From assembly GCF_018131105.1 (NCBI RefSeq), contig NZ_JAFCJI010000001.1, positions 1,612,001-1,676,000 of the forward strand: DNA of 64,000 nucleotides, read 5' to 3'. The notes under the pieces are model-generated. The model was not told the origin of the DNA. It did not search any database and saw only the letters and a program-made list of their open reading frames with translations. Below, piece after piece: positions 38,811 to 48,039 of this stretch (positions are counted from its first letter, which is position 1; each line of letters begins with the position of its first letter). The stretch comes from Bradyrhizobium manausense (GTDB taxonomy: Bacteria > Pseudomonadota > Alphaproteobacteria > Rhizobiales > Xanthobacteraceae). The position numbers and the translations under genes are program-made.

Positions 38811-39701
38811 ATGGCAGCCAAGACGAAATTCCGGGGATCGTTCACCGCCTTGGTCACGCCTTTCAAAAATGGCTCGCTGGACGAAGCGGCGTTCCGGTCG
38901 CTGGTCAATTGGCAGATCTCCGAAGGCACCAACGGCCTGGTCCCGGTCGGCACCACCGGCGAGAGCCCGACGCTCTCCCACGACGAGCACAAGAAGGTCG
39001 TCGAATGGTGCATCGAGGAGGCCAAGGGCCGCGTGCCCGTGATCGCGGGTGCCGGCTCCAACTCCACCAAGGAAGCGGTCGAGCTCGCCCAGCACGCCGA
39101 GAAGGCAGGCGCCAACGCCGTGCTGGTGGTGACGCCGTACTACAACAAGCCGACCCAGGAAGGCATGTACCAGCACTTCAAGGCGATCAACGATGCGATC
39201 GGCATTCCGATCATCATCTACAACATCCCGCCGCGCTCGGTGATCGACATGTCGGTCGACACCATGAAGCGGCTGTGGGAGTTGAAGAACATCGCCGGCG
39301 TCAAGGACGCCACCGCCAGCATGGTGCGCGTGTCGCAGCAGCGCGCGGCGATGGGCGAGGATTTCAACCAGCTCTCCGGTGAGGACGCGACCATCATCGG
39401 CTACATGGCGCATGGCGGCCATGGCTGCATCTCGGTGACCTCGAACGTCGCCCCGCGCCTGTGTTCCGAGTTCCACGCCGCTTGGGCGAAGGGCGACACC
39501 AAGGCAGCGCTCGCGATCCACGACAAGCTGATGCCGCTGCACAACAACCTCTTCATCGAGAGCAATCCGGCGCCGGTCAAGTACGCGATGTCGCTGCTCG
39601 GCAAGTTCGACGAGACGCTGCGGCTCCCGATGGTGCCGGTGTCCGAGCCGACTCGCGTCGCGGTGCGCAGCGCCATGGTGCACGCCGGCCTGATCAACTA
39701 G
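38811..39701 (+). CDS. dapA: 4-hydroxy-tetrahydrodipicolinate synthase
   Basis: 296 aa TIM-barrel aldolase that condenses pyruvate with aspartate semialdehyde in lysine/diaminopimelate synthesis. It has [32 protein letters not shown] with the catalytic tyrosine region, the IYNIPPRS motif, and the Schiff-base Lys in [10 protein letters not shown]. The start at ATG 38811 has GGAGG upstream; the longer frame from 38637 is not DapA-like. It is divergent from the transglycosylase gene. Confidence 0.96.
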   Translation: MAAKTKFRGSFTALVTPFKNGSLDEAAFRSLVNWQISEGTNGLVPVGTTGESPTLSHDEHKKVVEWCIEEAKGRVPVIAGAGSNSTKEAVELAQHAEKAGANAVLVVTPYYNKPTQEGMYQHFKAINDAIGIPIIIYNIPPRSVIDMSVDTMKRLWELKNIAGVKDATASMVRVSQQRAAMGEDFNQLSGEDATIIGYMAHGGHGCISVTSNVAPRLCSEFHAAWAKGDTKAALAIHDKLMPLHNNLFIESNPAPVKYAMSLLGKFDETLRLPMVPVSEPTRVAVRSAMVHAGLIN

Positions 39702-39747
39702 GGGCGTTCGTAGCTTCATCGTCACAGGCAACTCAGGGGGATCACCG

Positions 39748-40161
39748 ATGCTGAAGGAATTCCGCGATTTCGCCATGAAGGGGAATGTCGTCGATCTAGC
39801 GGTCGCGGTCATCATCGGCGCCGCCTTCGGCGCCATCGTGACGTCGATGGTCAACGACATCATCATGCCGATCATCGGCGCAATCACCGGCGGCCTGGAC
39901 TTCTCCAACTACTTCATCGGACTCTCGAGCAAGATCACGGAGCACAATCTCGCCGATGCCAAGAAGCAAGGTGCAGTACTGGCTTATGGCAGCTTCTTCA
40001 CGCTGGTCGTGAACTTTGCGATCGTCGCTTTCGTGCTGTTCATGGTCATTCGCACCATGAACCAGTTCAAGCGCAAGGAAGAGACCAAGCCCGCGGAACC
40101 GCCGAAGCCGTCGGCCGAGGTCATGCTGCTGACCGAGATCCGCGATCTCCTCAAGAAGTGA
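39748..40161 (+). CDS. mscL: Large-conductance mechanosensitive channel
   Basis: 137 aa. It begins [20 protein letters not shown] followed by [24 protein letters not shown] (TM1 pore helix), a periplasmic loop, TM2 ([20 protein letters not shown]), and a cytoplasmic helix ending [11 protein letters not shown]. It is an osmotic emergency valve in the inner membrane. It lies 46 bp downstream of dapA with AGGGGG upstream of the ATG. Confidence 0.97.
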   Translation: MLKEFRDFAMKGNVVDLAVAVIIGAAFGAIVTSMVNDIIMPIIGAITGGLDFSNYFIGLSSKITEHNLADAKKQGAVLAYGSFFTLVVNFAIVAFVLFMVIRTMNQFKRKEETKPAEPPKPSAEVMLLTEIRDLLKK

Positions 40162-40220
40162 CGCGCGCGCTTCATCCAAACTGTTAGCGTCGCTGCGTAT
40201 CCCGATCAGGTTTTTCTGTG

Positions 40221-40694
40221 ATGGCCGACAAGAACGAACGACCTATCAAGGTCATGGCGGAAAACCGCAAGGCCCGCTTCAACTATGCGATCGAGGATAC
40301 GATCGAGGCGGGGATTGCGCTGACGGGCACCGAGGTGAAGTCGATCCGTAACGGCAAGAGCACGATTGCGGAATCCTATGCCGATTCCAAGGATGGCGAG
40401 ATCTGGCTGATCAACGCCACCATTCCCGAATATCTCCAGGGCAACCGCTTCAACCACGAGCCCAAGCGGCCACGAAAGCTGCTGCTGCATCGTCGTCAGA
40501 TCAACAAGCTGATGGGAGCGGTCGACCGCGAGGGCATGACGCTGATCCCGCTCAAGCTGTATTTCAACGAGCGCGGGCGGGCCAAGCTGCAGCTCGCGGT
40601 TGCAAAGGGCAAGAAGCTGCACGACAAGCGCGAGACCGAGAAGAAGCGCGACTGGAGCCGGGAGAAGGGCCGGCTGATGCGGGCGAGGGGATAA
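40221..40694 (+). CDS. smpB: SsrA-binding protein
   Basis: 157 aa partner of tmRNA in trans-translation. It has the beta-barrel core with [32 protein letters not shown] and [15 protein letters not shown], and the basic C-terminal helix [19 protein letters not shown] 40221 is chosen over the adjacent GTG. dapA-mscL-smpB are in series; dapA-smpB proximity is common in alphaproteobacteria. Confidence 0.97.
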   Translation: MADKNERPIKVMAENRKARFNYAIEDTIEAGIALTGTEVKSIRNGKSTIAESYADSKDGEIWLINATIPEYLQGNRFNHEPKRPRKLLLHRRQINKLMGAVDREGMTLIPLKLYFNERGRAKLQLAVAKGKKLHDKRETEKKRDWSREKGRLMRARG

Positions 40695-40698
40695 TGGA

Positions 40699-41298
40699 AT
40701 GACCCAGAAGAACCTGCTCGAGGTTGATTGGAGCCAGATTCCCGCTCCAGCTGACGATGGCGCCGCCGCACACCTGACCGGCCGGACGCTGCCTGCGATC
40801 AGCCTGCTCGCGACAGATGACACCTCGATCAATCTGTCGGCGCTTCCGGGCCGGACCGTGGTGTTCGCCTATCCGCGCACCGGCGAGCCTGGCAAGATCG
40901 CGCTCGTCGACGATTGGGACATGATCCCGGGCGCACGCGGCTGTACACCGCAAACATGCGCGTTTCGCGACCTGTTCGCCGAACTGAAAGCCGCCGGTGC
41001 CGCGCAGGTGTTCGGCCTTTCGACCCAGAGCAACGCTTACCAGACCGAGATGGCGTCGCGGCTGCATCTGCCGTTCCCGGTGCTCTCGGACGAGAAGCTG
41101 GCGTTCACGCGCGCCCTGAATTTGCCGACCTTGGAAGTTGCGGGGCTGACGCTGATCAAGCGCCTCGCGCTGGTCGTCGATGACGCCCAGATCACGCGGG
41201 TGTTCTATCCGGTGTTCCCGCCCGACCGGAACGCCGGCGATGTGCTGGACTGGCTCAAGGCCAATCCCGCCAAAACCAGGGCCCAATCGAAGCCCTAA
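40699..41298 (+). CDS. Peroxiredoxin (PrxQ/BCP-like)
   Basis: 199 aa thioredoxin-fold peroxidase. The motif ARGCTPQTCAFRD has Cys82 and Cys87 five residues apart, the arrangement of peroxidatic and resolving cysteines in PrxQ-type enzymes. Then follow VFGLSTQSNAYQTEMA and LPFPVLSDEKLAF. It begins 4 bp after smpB, so it is likely co-transcribed. Its stop is shared with the convergent uracil-DNA glycosylase gene (CTAA, 41295-41298). Confidence 0.85.
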   Translation: MTQKNLLEVDWSQIPAPADDGAAAHLTGRTLPAISLLATDDTSINLSALPGRTVVFAYPRTGEPGKIALVDDWDMIPGARGCTPQTCAFRDLFAELKAAGAAQVFGLSTQSNAYQTEMASRLHLPFPVLSDEKLAFTRALNLPTLEVAGLTLIKRLALVVDDAQITRVFYPVFPPDRNAGDVLDWLKANPAKTRAQSKP

Positions 41299-41969
41299 TC
41301 GAGATCGGCTCTCACTTTCGCGAACACGCTGCGGAACATGTCCGGCGTCAGCACGCGGGTGTTCGTGTTGTAGCGGGAGCAGTGATAGCTGTCGTAGAGC
41401 CTGAACGCGCCGGCCTGGTGCACGGCGCCGTGGCCGAAGGGGGCTTGCGACGCCTTCAGCTTCAGCGGCTTGAGCACGCTGTCGTGCGCAATCCGTCCGA
41501 GCGCGATGATCGCGCGCAGCTTCGGCATCGTTTCGAGATTGGCGACGAGAAACTGCCGGCAGGTATTGATCTCGACCGGCAGCGGCTTGTTCTGCGGCGG
41601 AACGCAATGCACGGCATTGGCGATCCGGCAATCGACCAGCTTCAGGCCATCGTCGGGCCGCGCCTGATAGCTGCCCTTGGCGAAGCCATATTCCAGCAGC
41701 GTGGCGTAGAGCAGGTCACCGGCATAGTCGCCGGTGAAGGGACGGCCCGTGCGATTGGCACCCTGCATCCCCGGCGCGAGACCGACGATCAGAAGACGGG
41801 CCGTGATGTCCCCAAAGGGGGCGACCGGTGCGTTGTGCCACAATGGCTCGCGCGCGCGGTTCGCCTCGCGAAAGGCGACCAGGCGCGGACAGAGCGGGCA
41901 GTCACGGTCGGGGACGAGTTTGGAAGCCTGGCGGCGAGACCGGGCCGCCTCACTCCTCGAAGTCGTCAT
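41295..41969 (-). CDS. Uracil-DNA glycosylase family 5 (UDGb)
   Basis: 224 aa base-excision repair enzyme. The start is taken at ATG 41969. It has an iron-sulfur cysteine set (CPLC at residues 24-27, then CVPPQNKPLPVEINTC), the family motif IVGLAPGMQGANRTGRPFTG, and the late HCSRYNTNT segment that supplies the catalytic-pocket histidine. Family 5 enzymes remove uracil and some other deaminated bases. It overlaps the NYN gene upstream by 20 bp, suggesting coupling. Confidence 0.9.
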   Translation of the reverse strand: MTTSRSEAARSRRQASKLVPDRDCPLCPRLVAFREANRAREPLWHNAPVAPFGDITARLLIVGLAPGMQGANRTGRPFTGDYAGDLLYATLLEYGFAKGSYQARPDDGLKLVDCRIANAVHCVPPQNKPLPVEINTCRQFLVANLETMPKLRAIIALGRIAHDSVLKPLKLKASQAPFGHGAVHQAGAFRLYDSYHCSRYNTNTRVLTPDMFRSVFAKVRADLD

Positions 41970-42594
41970 CGCCCCTCGGCGCCATCGTGGTCGCGCGCTG
42001 GAGGAACTGCGGGGCGTGGTGGCGGGCCTCGCGCTCGCCGCGATCACGCGGGGCGGGACGCTCGGACGGGTCGCGGCCGAGCTTGGACTGCAACTCGACG
42101 AGGTCGGTGAAGACGTCGGCCTGGCGGCGCAGCTCGTCGGCGATCATCGGCGGCTGGCTGGCGATGGTGGAGATCACCGTGACCCGGACGCCGCGGCGCT
42201 GCACGGCCTCGACCAGCGAGCGGAAGTCACCGTCACCCGAGAACAGCACCATCTGGTCGATGTGCTCGGCGAGCTCCATGGCATCGACCGCAAGCTCGAT
42301 GTCCATGTTGCCCTTGACCTTGCGTCGGCCGGAGGCGTCGATGAATTCCTTGGTCGCCTTGGTGACGACGGTGTAGCCGTTGTAGTCGAGCCAGTCGATC
42401 AGCGGACGGATCGAGGAATATTCCTGATCCTCGATGATCGCTGTGTAGTAGAACGCCCTCAGCAGCGTCCCGCGGCTCTGAAATTCCTTCAGAAGGCGCT
42501 TGTAATCGATATCGAAGCCGAGAGTTTTCGCTGTCGCGTAAAGATTGGCCCCGTCGATGAAGAGCGCGATCTTGTTGGTAGGGGAAGGTGACAT
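41950..42594 (-). CDS. NYN-domain (LabA/DUF88) putative RNase
   Basis: 214 aa with a PIN-like NYN fold: the first acidic residue is in IALFIDGANLYAT, a second in KGNMDIELAVDAM, and a third in MVLFSGDGDFRSLVEAVQ. The C-terminal 45 residues are charged and disordered, ending GDDDFEE. The family consists of metal-dependent RNases or RNA-processing factors. It is first of a two-gene unit with the uracil-DNA glycosylase gene and divergent from rpoZ. Confidence 0.9.
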   Translation of the reverse strand: MSPSPTNKIALFIDGANLYATAKTLGFDIDYKRLLKEFQSRGTLLRAFYYTAIIEDQEYSSIRPLIDWLDYNGYTVVTKATKEFIDASGRRKVKGNMDIELAVDAMELAEHIDQMVLFSGDGDFRSLVEAVQRRGVRVTVISTIASQPPMIADELRRQADVFTDLVELQSKLGRDPSERPAPRDRGEREARHHAPQFLQRATTMAPRGDDDFEE

Positions 42595-42923
42595 TCAGTT
42601 TGCTCGCGTAGTGTTCGTGATCATTTGTTTTTTGTTGGCGCGGCAGCAGCAAGCCGCGCAGGTCTAGAGTGCTGCCGAAACCCGTCGAAACCGCAAATCC
42701 GGAGAAGTCGGGGCAATCAAGGTATAGTTATGGCGGACTCTCATACACCCGGCGCCGCCCTCGACGGCAGCCCGGGAAACCACCCATCCCAGCCCCAATG
42801 TGGGGGTATCAGAGCCGTTTGGCGAGGCCAAATCACAAATTGACCTTGCGAAATCGCCCGGCTCCCTATAACTAGCCCCAATCATCCACATATTTCGTCC
42901 CACCCACAACGGAGCGACAGTTC
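42595..42923. promoter_or_regulatory. rpoZ: Divergent control region of the NYN and rpoZ genes
   Basis: 329 bp without a supported gene (a frame at 42625-42843 lacks protein-like composition). A plausible sigma-70-type promoter for rpoZ is CTTGCG at 42845-42850, a 16-bp spacer, and TATAAC at 42867-42872, about 50 bp before the rpoZ start. The ribosome site is GGAG at 42912-42915. Confidence 0.45.
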
Positions 42924-43316
42924 ATGGCTCGCGTCACCGTAGAAGATTGTATCGACAAGGTCGACAACCGGTTTGACCTGGTCCTGCTGGCGGCCCACCG
43001 TGCCCGCATGATTTCGTCTGGTTCACAACTAACGGTTGACCGTGATAACGACAAGAACCCTGTTGTATCGTTGCGCGAAATCGCCGACACGACGATCTCG
43101 CCGGAGGACCTCCGCGAGGAGCTGGTGCACTCCCTCCAGAAGTTCGTCGAGGTGGACGAGCCCGAGCCGGACACCGTGCCGCTGATCGGTTCCGCCGGCG
43201 CCAGCGTCGATGCCGACGATACCGAAGTCGCGGTGGAGCGCATGACCGAAGAGGAGCTCCTGAAGGGCCTCGAGGGCCTCGCGCCGCCGGAAGAGCAGCC
43301 CGAGGAGGACGAGTAA
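42924..43316 (+). CDS. rpoZ: RNA polymerase omega subunit
   Basis: 130 aa. It starts [20 protein letters not shown] and continues [20 protein letters not shown] and [14 protein letters not shown], the omega signature. The C-terminal 60 residues are acidic (ending EEQPEEDE), an alphaproteobacterial extension. Omega helps assemble RNA polymerase and in some bacteria mediates ppGpp response. The rsh gene for ppGpp synthesis follows after a terminator. Confidence 0.97.
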   Translation: MARVTVEDCIDKVDNRFDLVLLAAHRARMISSGSQLTVDRDNDKNPVVSLREIADTTISPEDLREELVHSLQKFVEVDEPEPDTVPLIGSAGASVDADDTEVAVERMTEEELLKGLEGLAPPEEQPEEDE

Positions 43317-43354
43317 TCGTCTTCTCGCGATCGTCGACTTCTTGTGATCTTATC

Positions 43355-43386
43355 AAAGGCCCGAACCCGCGTTCGGGCCTTTGCTT
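43355..43386 (+). terminator. rpoZ: Rho-independent terminator of rpoZ
   Basis: 12-bp perfect stem AAAGGCCCGAAC/GTTCGGGCCTTT (43355-43366 with 43371-43382), CCGC loop, followed by GCTTTTG. It separates rpoZ from rsh. Confidence 0.92.
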
Positions 43387-43525
43387 TTGTTGGTGTTTTC
43401 GTGGTTACCATAGCGTTGCCGGTTCGCGCCGCGCGCCTGTCACTGAATTGATCGGCCGCGCCCGCGAACGGAGCTTAGGATGTGTGCAACGGGCCTCTCC
43501 ATGGTCCGTTTGAAGGCAGGACGGC

Positions 43526-45811
43526 ATGGTGTATCGACGCCGCAGACCCACGCAGATGCAGGCCGCAACCGAATCGGTTGCCGTGGCCCCGTCTGCGCCG
43601 GTGGCACGGCCAGCGAAGCCGCGTGCGCGGATGATGCGTCAATATGACCTCGTCGAGCGGGTCCGGTCCTACAATCCGAACACTGACGAAGACCTGCTGA
43701 ATCGCGCCTATGTCTACGCCATGAAGGCGCACGGTTCGCAGACGCGCGCGTCCGGCGATCCGTATTTTTCGCACCCGCTCGAAGTGGCGGCGATTCTCAC
43801 CGACCTGAAGCTCGACGATGCCACCATCGTCGCGGCGCTGCTGCACGACACGATCGAGGATACGGAAGCGACTCGCGCCGAGATCGATCAGTTGTTCGGC
43901 CCCGAGATCGGCGCGCTGGTCGAGGGCCTGACCAAGCTGAAGCGGCTCGAACTGGTCTCGCGCGAGGCCAAGCAGGCCGAGAACCTGCGCAAATTGTTGC
44001 TGGCGATTGCCGACGATGTCCGCGTGCTCCTGGTCAAGCTCGCCGACCGTCTGCACAACATGCGCACGCTCGACTTCGTGCCGACGGAATCGCGCCGGCG
44101 TATCGCCGAGGAGACGCTCGACATCTACGCGCCGCTGGCCGGGCGCATGGGCATGCAGGAAATGCGCGAGGAGCTGGAGGATCTGTCCTTCCGCACCCTC
44201 GATCCCGAGGCCTATTCGGTGGTGATGCAGCGGCTCGATGCGCTCGCCGAGCGAAACCGCAATCTGATCGGCGAGATCGAGGACCAGCTCTCCAACAATC
44301 TGCGCCACCGCGGCTTGGGCGCGCGGGTCTACGGCCGCCGCAAGAAGCCGTTTTCGATCTGGACCAAGATGGAGCGCAAGTCGGTCGGCTTCGAACAGCT
44401 GTCCGACATCTTCGGCTTCCGCGTCGTCGTCAACGACATCGAAGCCTGCTATCGCGCGCTCGGCATCGTCCACACCACCTGGCCGGTCGTGCCGGGGCGC
44501 TTCAAGGACTACATCTCGACGCCGAAGCAGAACGACTATCGCTCGATCCACACCACCGTGATCGGTCCGGGCAATCAGCGCGTCGAACTCCAGATCCGCA
44601 CCGAGGCGATGGACCAGATCGCCGAGCGCGGCATCGCGGCACACGTCTTCTACAAGGAAGGCGTGGGCTCGCCGACCGAATTCCTCAAGCGCGAGTCGAA
44701 CGCGTTCGCCTGGCTGCGCCATACCATCGGCATCCTCTCGGAGAGTGCCAACCCTGAAGAATTCCTCGAGCACACCAAGCTCGAGCTGTTCCACGACCAG
44801 GTGTTCTGCTTTACCCCGAAGGGCAAGCTGATCGCGCTGCCGCGCCATGCCAACGTGATCGACTTCGCCTACGCCGTGCATACCGACGTCGGCAACAGCG
44901 CGGTCGGTTGCAAGATCAACGGCCAGTTCGCGCCGCTGTCCTCGGAGCTTCAGAACGGTGATGAAGTCGAGGTGCTGACCTCGGAAGCGCAATCGGCGCC
45001 GCCGTCGGCCTGGGAAACGCTCGCCGTCACCGGCAAGGCGCGAGCCGCGATCCGTCGCGCCACGCGTACCGCGGTGCGCGACCAATATGCCGGTCTTGGC
45101 CGGCGCATCGTGGAGCGCCTGTTCGAGCGCGCCAAGATCGAATACGCCGACGACAAGCTCAAGGGCGCGCTGCCGCGGCTGGCACGCACCTCGATCGAGG
45201 ACGTCATGGCGGCGGTAGGGCGGGGCGAGATCAAGGCGTCTCACGTCGCACGCGCGATGTATCCCGACTACAAGGAAGAACGCGTCGCGCGCTACGGCGT
45301 CAAGAAGGGGCTCGCCGCCAAGCTCAAGGAGAAGGTGCTTGAGCCATCGCGCAGCCCGGTTGCGATTCCCATCGGCGGCAACAATTCCGATCTGCCGGTG
45401 AAATTCGCGCCGAACGGTGGCGCGGTGCCGGGCGATCGCATCGTCGGCATCGTCACGCCGGGCGAGGGGATCACGATCTATCCGATCCAGTCGCCGGCGC
45501 TGAAGGATTTCGAGGAGGAGCCGGAGCGCTGGCTCGACGTCCGCTGGGACATCGAGGACTCCGCGCCGCAGCGCTTCCCGGCCCGCATCAAGGTCGAGAA
45601 CGTCAACGAGCCCGGCGCGCTGGCGCAGATCGCCACCGTGATCGCGGAGCATGACGGCAATATCGACAATATCAGCATGCAGCGCCGCTCGCCGGACTTC
45701 ACGGAAACGACGATCGATCTCGAAGTCTACGATCTCAAGCATTTGAGCGCGATCCTGGCCCAGCTCCGCGCCAAGGCGGTCGTCGCCAAAGTCGAACGTG
45801 TTAATGGATAG
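43526..45811 (+). CDS. rsh: Bifunctional (p)ppGpp synthetase/hydrolase
   Basis: 761 aa RelA/SpoT homologue. The HD hydrolase domain (about 60-190) shows HPLEVAAIL and ALLHDTIEDT. The synthetase domain (about 270-380) has FGFRVVVNDIEACYRALG and QNDYRSIHTTVIGP. A TGS domain (about 425-490, VFCFTPKGKLIALP), a helical/zinc-finger region and a C-terminal ACT domain (RIKVENVNEPGALAQIATVI) follow. Intact HD and synthetase motifs predict both activities, as usual for the single Rsh of alphaproteobacteria. The first 35 residues are basic and weakly conserved; MMRQYDLVERV (residue 36) is an alternative start. Confidence 0.96.
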   Translation: MVYRRRRPTQMQAATESVAVAPSAPVARPAKPRARMMRQYDLVERVRSYNPNTDEDLLNRAYVYAMKAHGSQTRASGDPYFSHPLEVAAILTDLKLDDATIVAALLHDTIEDTEATRAEIDQLFGPEIGALVEGLTKLKRLELVSREAKQAENLRKLLLAIADDVRVLLVKLADRLHNMRTLDFVPTESRRRIAEETLDIYAPLAGRMGMQEMREELEDLSFRTLDPEAYSVVMQRLDALAERNRNLIGEIEDQLSNNLRHRGLGARVYGRRKKPFSIWTKMERKSVGFEQLSDIFGFRVVVNDIEACYRALGIVHTTWPVVPGRFKDYISTPKQNDYRSIHTTVIGPGNQRVELQIRTEAMDQIAERGIAAHVFYKEGVGSPTEFLKRESNAFAWLRHTIGILSESANPEEFLEHTKLELFHDQVFCFTPKGKLIALPRHANVIDFAYAVHTDVGNSAVGCKINGQFAPLSSELQNGDEVEVLTSEAQSAPPSAWETLAVTGKARAAIRRATRTAVRDQYAGLGRRIVERLFERAKIEYADDKLKGALPRLARTSIEDVMAAVGRGEIKASHVARAMYPDYKEERVARYGVKKGLAAKLKEKVLEPSRSPVAIPIGGNNSDLPVKFAPNGGAVPGDRIVGIVTPGEGITIYPIQSPALKDFEEEPERWLDVRWDIEDSAPQRFPARIKVENVNEPGALAQIATVIAEHDGNIDNISMQRRSPDFTETTIDLEVYDLKHLSAILAQLRAKAVVAKVERVNG

Positions 45812-45856
45812 ACGTCTGTCGTCGTTGCCTGTCTCTCCGATCCCGTGAGTCCCGAA

Positions 45857-46609
45857 ATGCCCGCATCTCCGCTCCGCCTCGGCGTCAATATCGACCATGT
45901 CGCGACCGTCCGTAATGCCCGCGGCGGCCGCCATCCCGATCCGGTCCGTGCCGCGCTGCTTGCGATCGAAGCCGGTGCCGACGGCATCACCGCGCATTTG
46001 CGCGAAGACCGCCGGCACATCCGCGACGAAGACATGGCGCGCCTGAAGGCCGAGATCTCCAAGCCGTTGAATTTCGAGATGGCGGCGACCGACGACATGA
46101 TGCGCATCTCGCTCGCGACCAAGCCGCATGCGGTGTGCCTGGTGCCGGAGCGGCGCCAGGAGGTGACGACCGAAGGCGGGCTCGACGTGGTCGGCCAACA
46201 AAATGCCCTCGCGCCCTACATCGCGCGGCTCAACGATGCCGGCATCCGCGTCTCGCTGTTCATTGCCGCGGATCCTGCACAGATCGAGATGGCGGCGCGG
46301 CTGCGCGCGCCCGTAATCGAGATCCATACCGGCGCCTGGTGCGACGCCGTAGTCGACGGCCACGCCGACAAGGCCGAGGCCGAATGGCAGCGGATAATCG
46401 CGGGTGTGAAGGTCGCAAGGGCGGCAGGGCTGGAAGTCCATGCCGGCCATGGGCTGGACTACGCGACGGCGGAGAAGATTGCCGCACTGCCCGAGATCAT
46501 GGAGCTCAACATCGGCTATTACATGATCGGCGAGGCGCTGTTCGTCGGTCTCGCCGAGACGGTGCGCAAGATGCGCGCGGCGATGGACCGTGGCCGGAGC
46601 CGGGCATGA
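45857..46609 (+). CDS. pdxJ: Pyridoxine 5'-phosphate synthase
   Basis: 250 aa TIM-barrel enzyme that joins 1-deoxyxylulose 5-phosphate with 3-amino-2-oxopropyl phosphate in vitamin B6 synthesis. It has [66 protein letters not shown] and [13 protein letters not shown]. The GTG at 45845 is an alternative start 12 bp upstream; neither has a strong ribosome site. It overlaps acpS by ATGA. Confidence 0.96.
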   Translation: MPASPLRLGVNIDHVATVRNARGGRHPDPVRAALLAIEAGADGITAHLREDRRHIRDEDMARLKAEISKPLNFEMAATDDMMRISLATKPHAVCLVPERRQEVTTEGGLDVVGQQNALAPYIARLNDAGIRVSLFIAADPAQIEMAARLRAPVIEIHTGAWCDAVVDGHADKAEAEWQRIIAGVKVARAAGLEVHAGHGLDYATAEKIAALPEIMELNIGYYMIGEALFVGLAETVRKMRAAMDRGRSRA

Positions 46610-47025
46610 TCATCGGCATCGGCTCCGACCTCATCGACATCACCCGCGTGGGCAAAGTGATCGAGCGTCACGGCGAGCGCTTTCTCGAGCGCATCTTCAC
46701 CGCGGCCGAGCGGGCCAAGGCGGAGCGGCGCGCCAAGAACGAGAAGATGGTGGTGGCGACCTACGCCAAGCGCTTTGCCGCCAAGGAGGCCTGCTCCAAG
46801 GCGCTCGGGACCGGCATCCGGCAGGGCGTCTGGTGGCGCGACATGGGGGTGGTCAACCTGCCCGGGGGCCGGCCGTCCATGCGTCTGACAGGGGGCGCGC
46901 TGTCCCGGCTTCAGGCCCTGACCCCGGCGGGATACGAGGCCCAGATCGATCTGTCGATCACCGACGACTGGCCCTTGGCGCAGGCCTTCGTGATCATTTC
47001 CGCCGTCCCGCGGGCCAAGCCCTGA
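46606..47025 (+). CDS. acpS: Holo-[acyl-carrier-protein] synthase
   Basis: 139 aa enzyme that attaches phosphopantetheine from CoA to acyl carrier protein. [12 protein letters not shown] with the metal-binding Asp and the motif [17 protein letters not shown] are intact. The start overlaps the pdxJ stop by 4 bp; the pdxJ-acpS pair is conserved in proteobacteria. An AT-rich hairpin follows. Confidence 0.96.
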   Translation: MIIGIGSDLIDITRVGKVIERHGERFLERIFTAAERAKAERRAKNEKMVVATYAKRFAAKEACSKALGTGIRQGVWWRDMGVVNLPGGRPSMRLTGGALSRLQALTPAGYEAQIDLSITDDWPLAQAFVIISAVPRAKP

Positions 47026-47055
47026 GGGCCAGACGGTCGCTTTATAATTCTCATT

Positions 47056-47080
47056 AAAAATCAATATCTTATTGGTTTTT
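47056..47080 (+). terminator. AT-rich hairpin after acpS
   Basis: 11-bp stem AAAAATCAATA/TATTGGTTTTT (one G-U pair) with a TCT loop, 30 bp after acpS. The 3' arm ends in five T residues, so the hairpin resembles a terminator with the A-tract/U-tract inside the stem. It is conspicuously AT-rich for this genome. Confidence 0.6.
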
Positions 47081-47274
47081 GATGCGATCCTTGATTGCGT
47101 GGCCTGCGACAACCGTCTAAAAGTCCGCGAACGCAAATCAGGCTGGGCGAATTCGGCTTTACGCCGGAATTGGCCCTCACTATCAGAATCAGGACAATCT
47201 CCTTGGGCCGCGAACCGGTGGGCCGTTCGTGGGAGGAGGGCGTTCTATGATCGCCGGCCGGAATTGAGAGAGCA

Positions 47275-48039
47275 ATGAGCGTGACTTCGGGAACGAAAAC
47301 TGAAAGCGGGGTCGGTGAAACGATCCGGGTTGTGATCCACGCTCTCCTGATCGCGCTGGTGATCCGCACCTTCCTGTTCCAGCCGTTCAACATCCCGTCC
47401 GGCTCGATGAAGGCGACGCTGCTGGTCGGCGACTATCTGTTCGTCTCGAAATATTCCTATGGCTACAGCCATTACTCGATCCCGTTCTCGCCGCCGCTGT
47501 TCTCGGGACGGATCTGGGGCTCGGATCCGAACCGCGGCGATGTTGTCGTGTTCCGGCTGCCGAAGGATGACACCACGGACTACATCAAGCGCGTGATCGG
47601 CCTTCCTGGCGATCACATCCAGATGAAGGACGGTCTGCTCTACATCAACGACACCCCTGTCGAGCGCCAGCGCATGAGTGAGTATGTCGGCGAAGATCCC
47701 TGCGGCTCCGAGGGCGGCGGCATCTCGCGCGTGAAGCGATGGAAGGAAACGCTGCCGAACGGCGTCTCCTACGAGACGCTCGATTGCGCCGACAACGGCT
47801 ACATGGACAACACCAACGTCTACACCGTGCCACCTGGCCATTTCTTCATGATGGGTGACAACCGCGACAACTCCACCGACAGCCGCTTCCTCGGTCAGGT
47901 CGGCTACGTGCCGCAGGAGAATTTGATCGGCCGCGCCCAGATGATCTTCTTCTCGATCGGCGAGGGCGAACACGCCTGGATGTTCTGGCGCTGGCCGTGG
48001 GCGGTGCGCTGGAATCGCTTCTTTAAAATCGTCCGATGA
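47275..48039 (+). CDS. lepB: Signal peptidase I
   Basis: 254 aa inner-membrane Ser/Lys protease that removes signal peptides. One N-terminal hydrophobic span (VIHALLIALVIRTFLFQPF) precedes the catalytic Ser in NIPSGSMKATLLVGD. The Lys is in DYIKRVIGLPGD, and the box GHFFMMGDNRDNSTDSRFLG is intact. The start overlaps nothing upstream; the stop overlaps rnc by ATGA. It heads the lepB-rnc-era unit. Confidence 0.96.
   Translation: MSVTSGTKTESGVGETIRVVIHALLIALVIRTFLFQPFNIPSGSMKATLLVGDYLFVSKYSYGYSHYSIPFSPPLFSGRIWGSDPNRGDVVVFRLPKDDTTDYIKRVIGLPGDHIQMKDGLLYINDTPVERQRMSEYVGEDPCGSEGGGISRVKRWKETLPNGVSYETLDCADNGYMDNTNVYTVPPGHFFMMGDNRDNSTDSRFLGQVGYVPQENLIGRAQMIFFSIGEGEHAWMFWRWPWAVRWNRFFKIVR

Noticed and set aside
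41734..42591. 285-codon plus-strand frame opposite the uracil-DNA glycosylase and NYN genes
   Set aside because: No motif and shadow composition; both minus-strand genes have diagnostic motifs.
43475..46450. 991-codon minus-strand frame opposite rsh and pdxJ
   Set aside because: Antisense shadow typical of high-GC genes (Arg/Asp/Leu-rich, no motifs); rsh and pdxJ on the plus strand are unmistakable.
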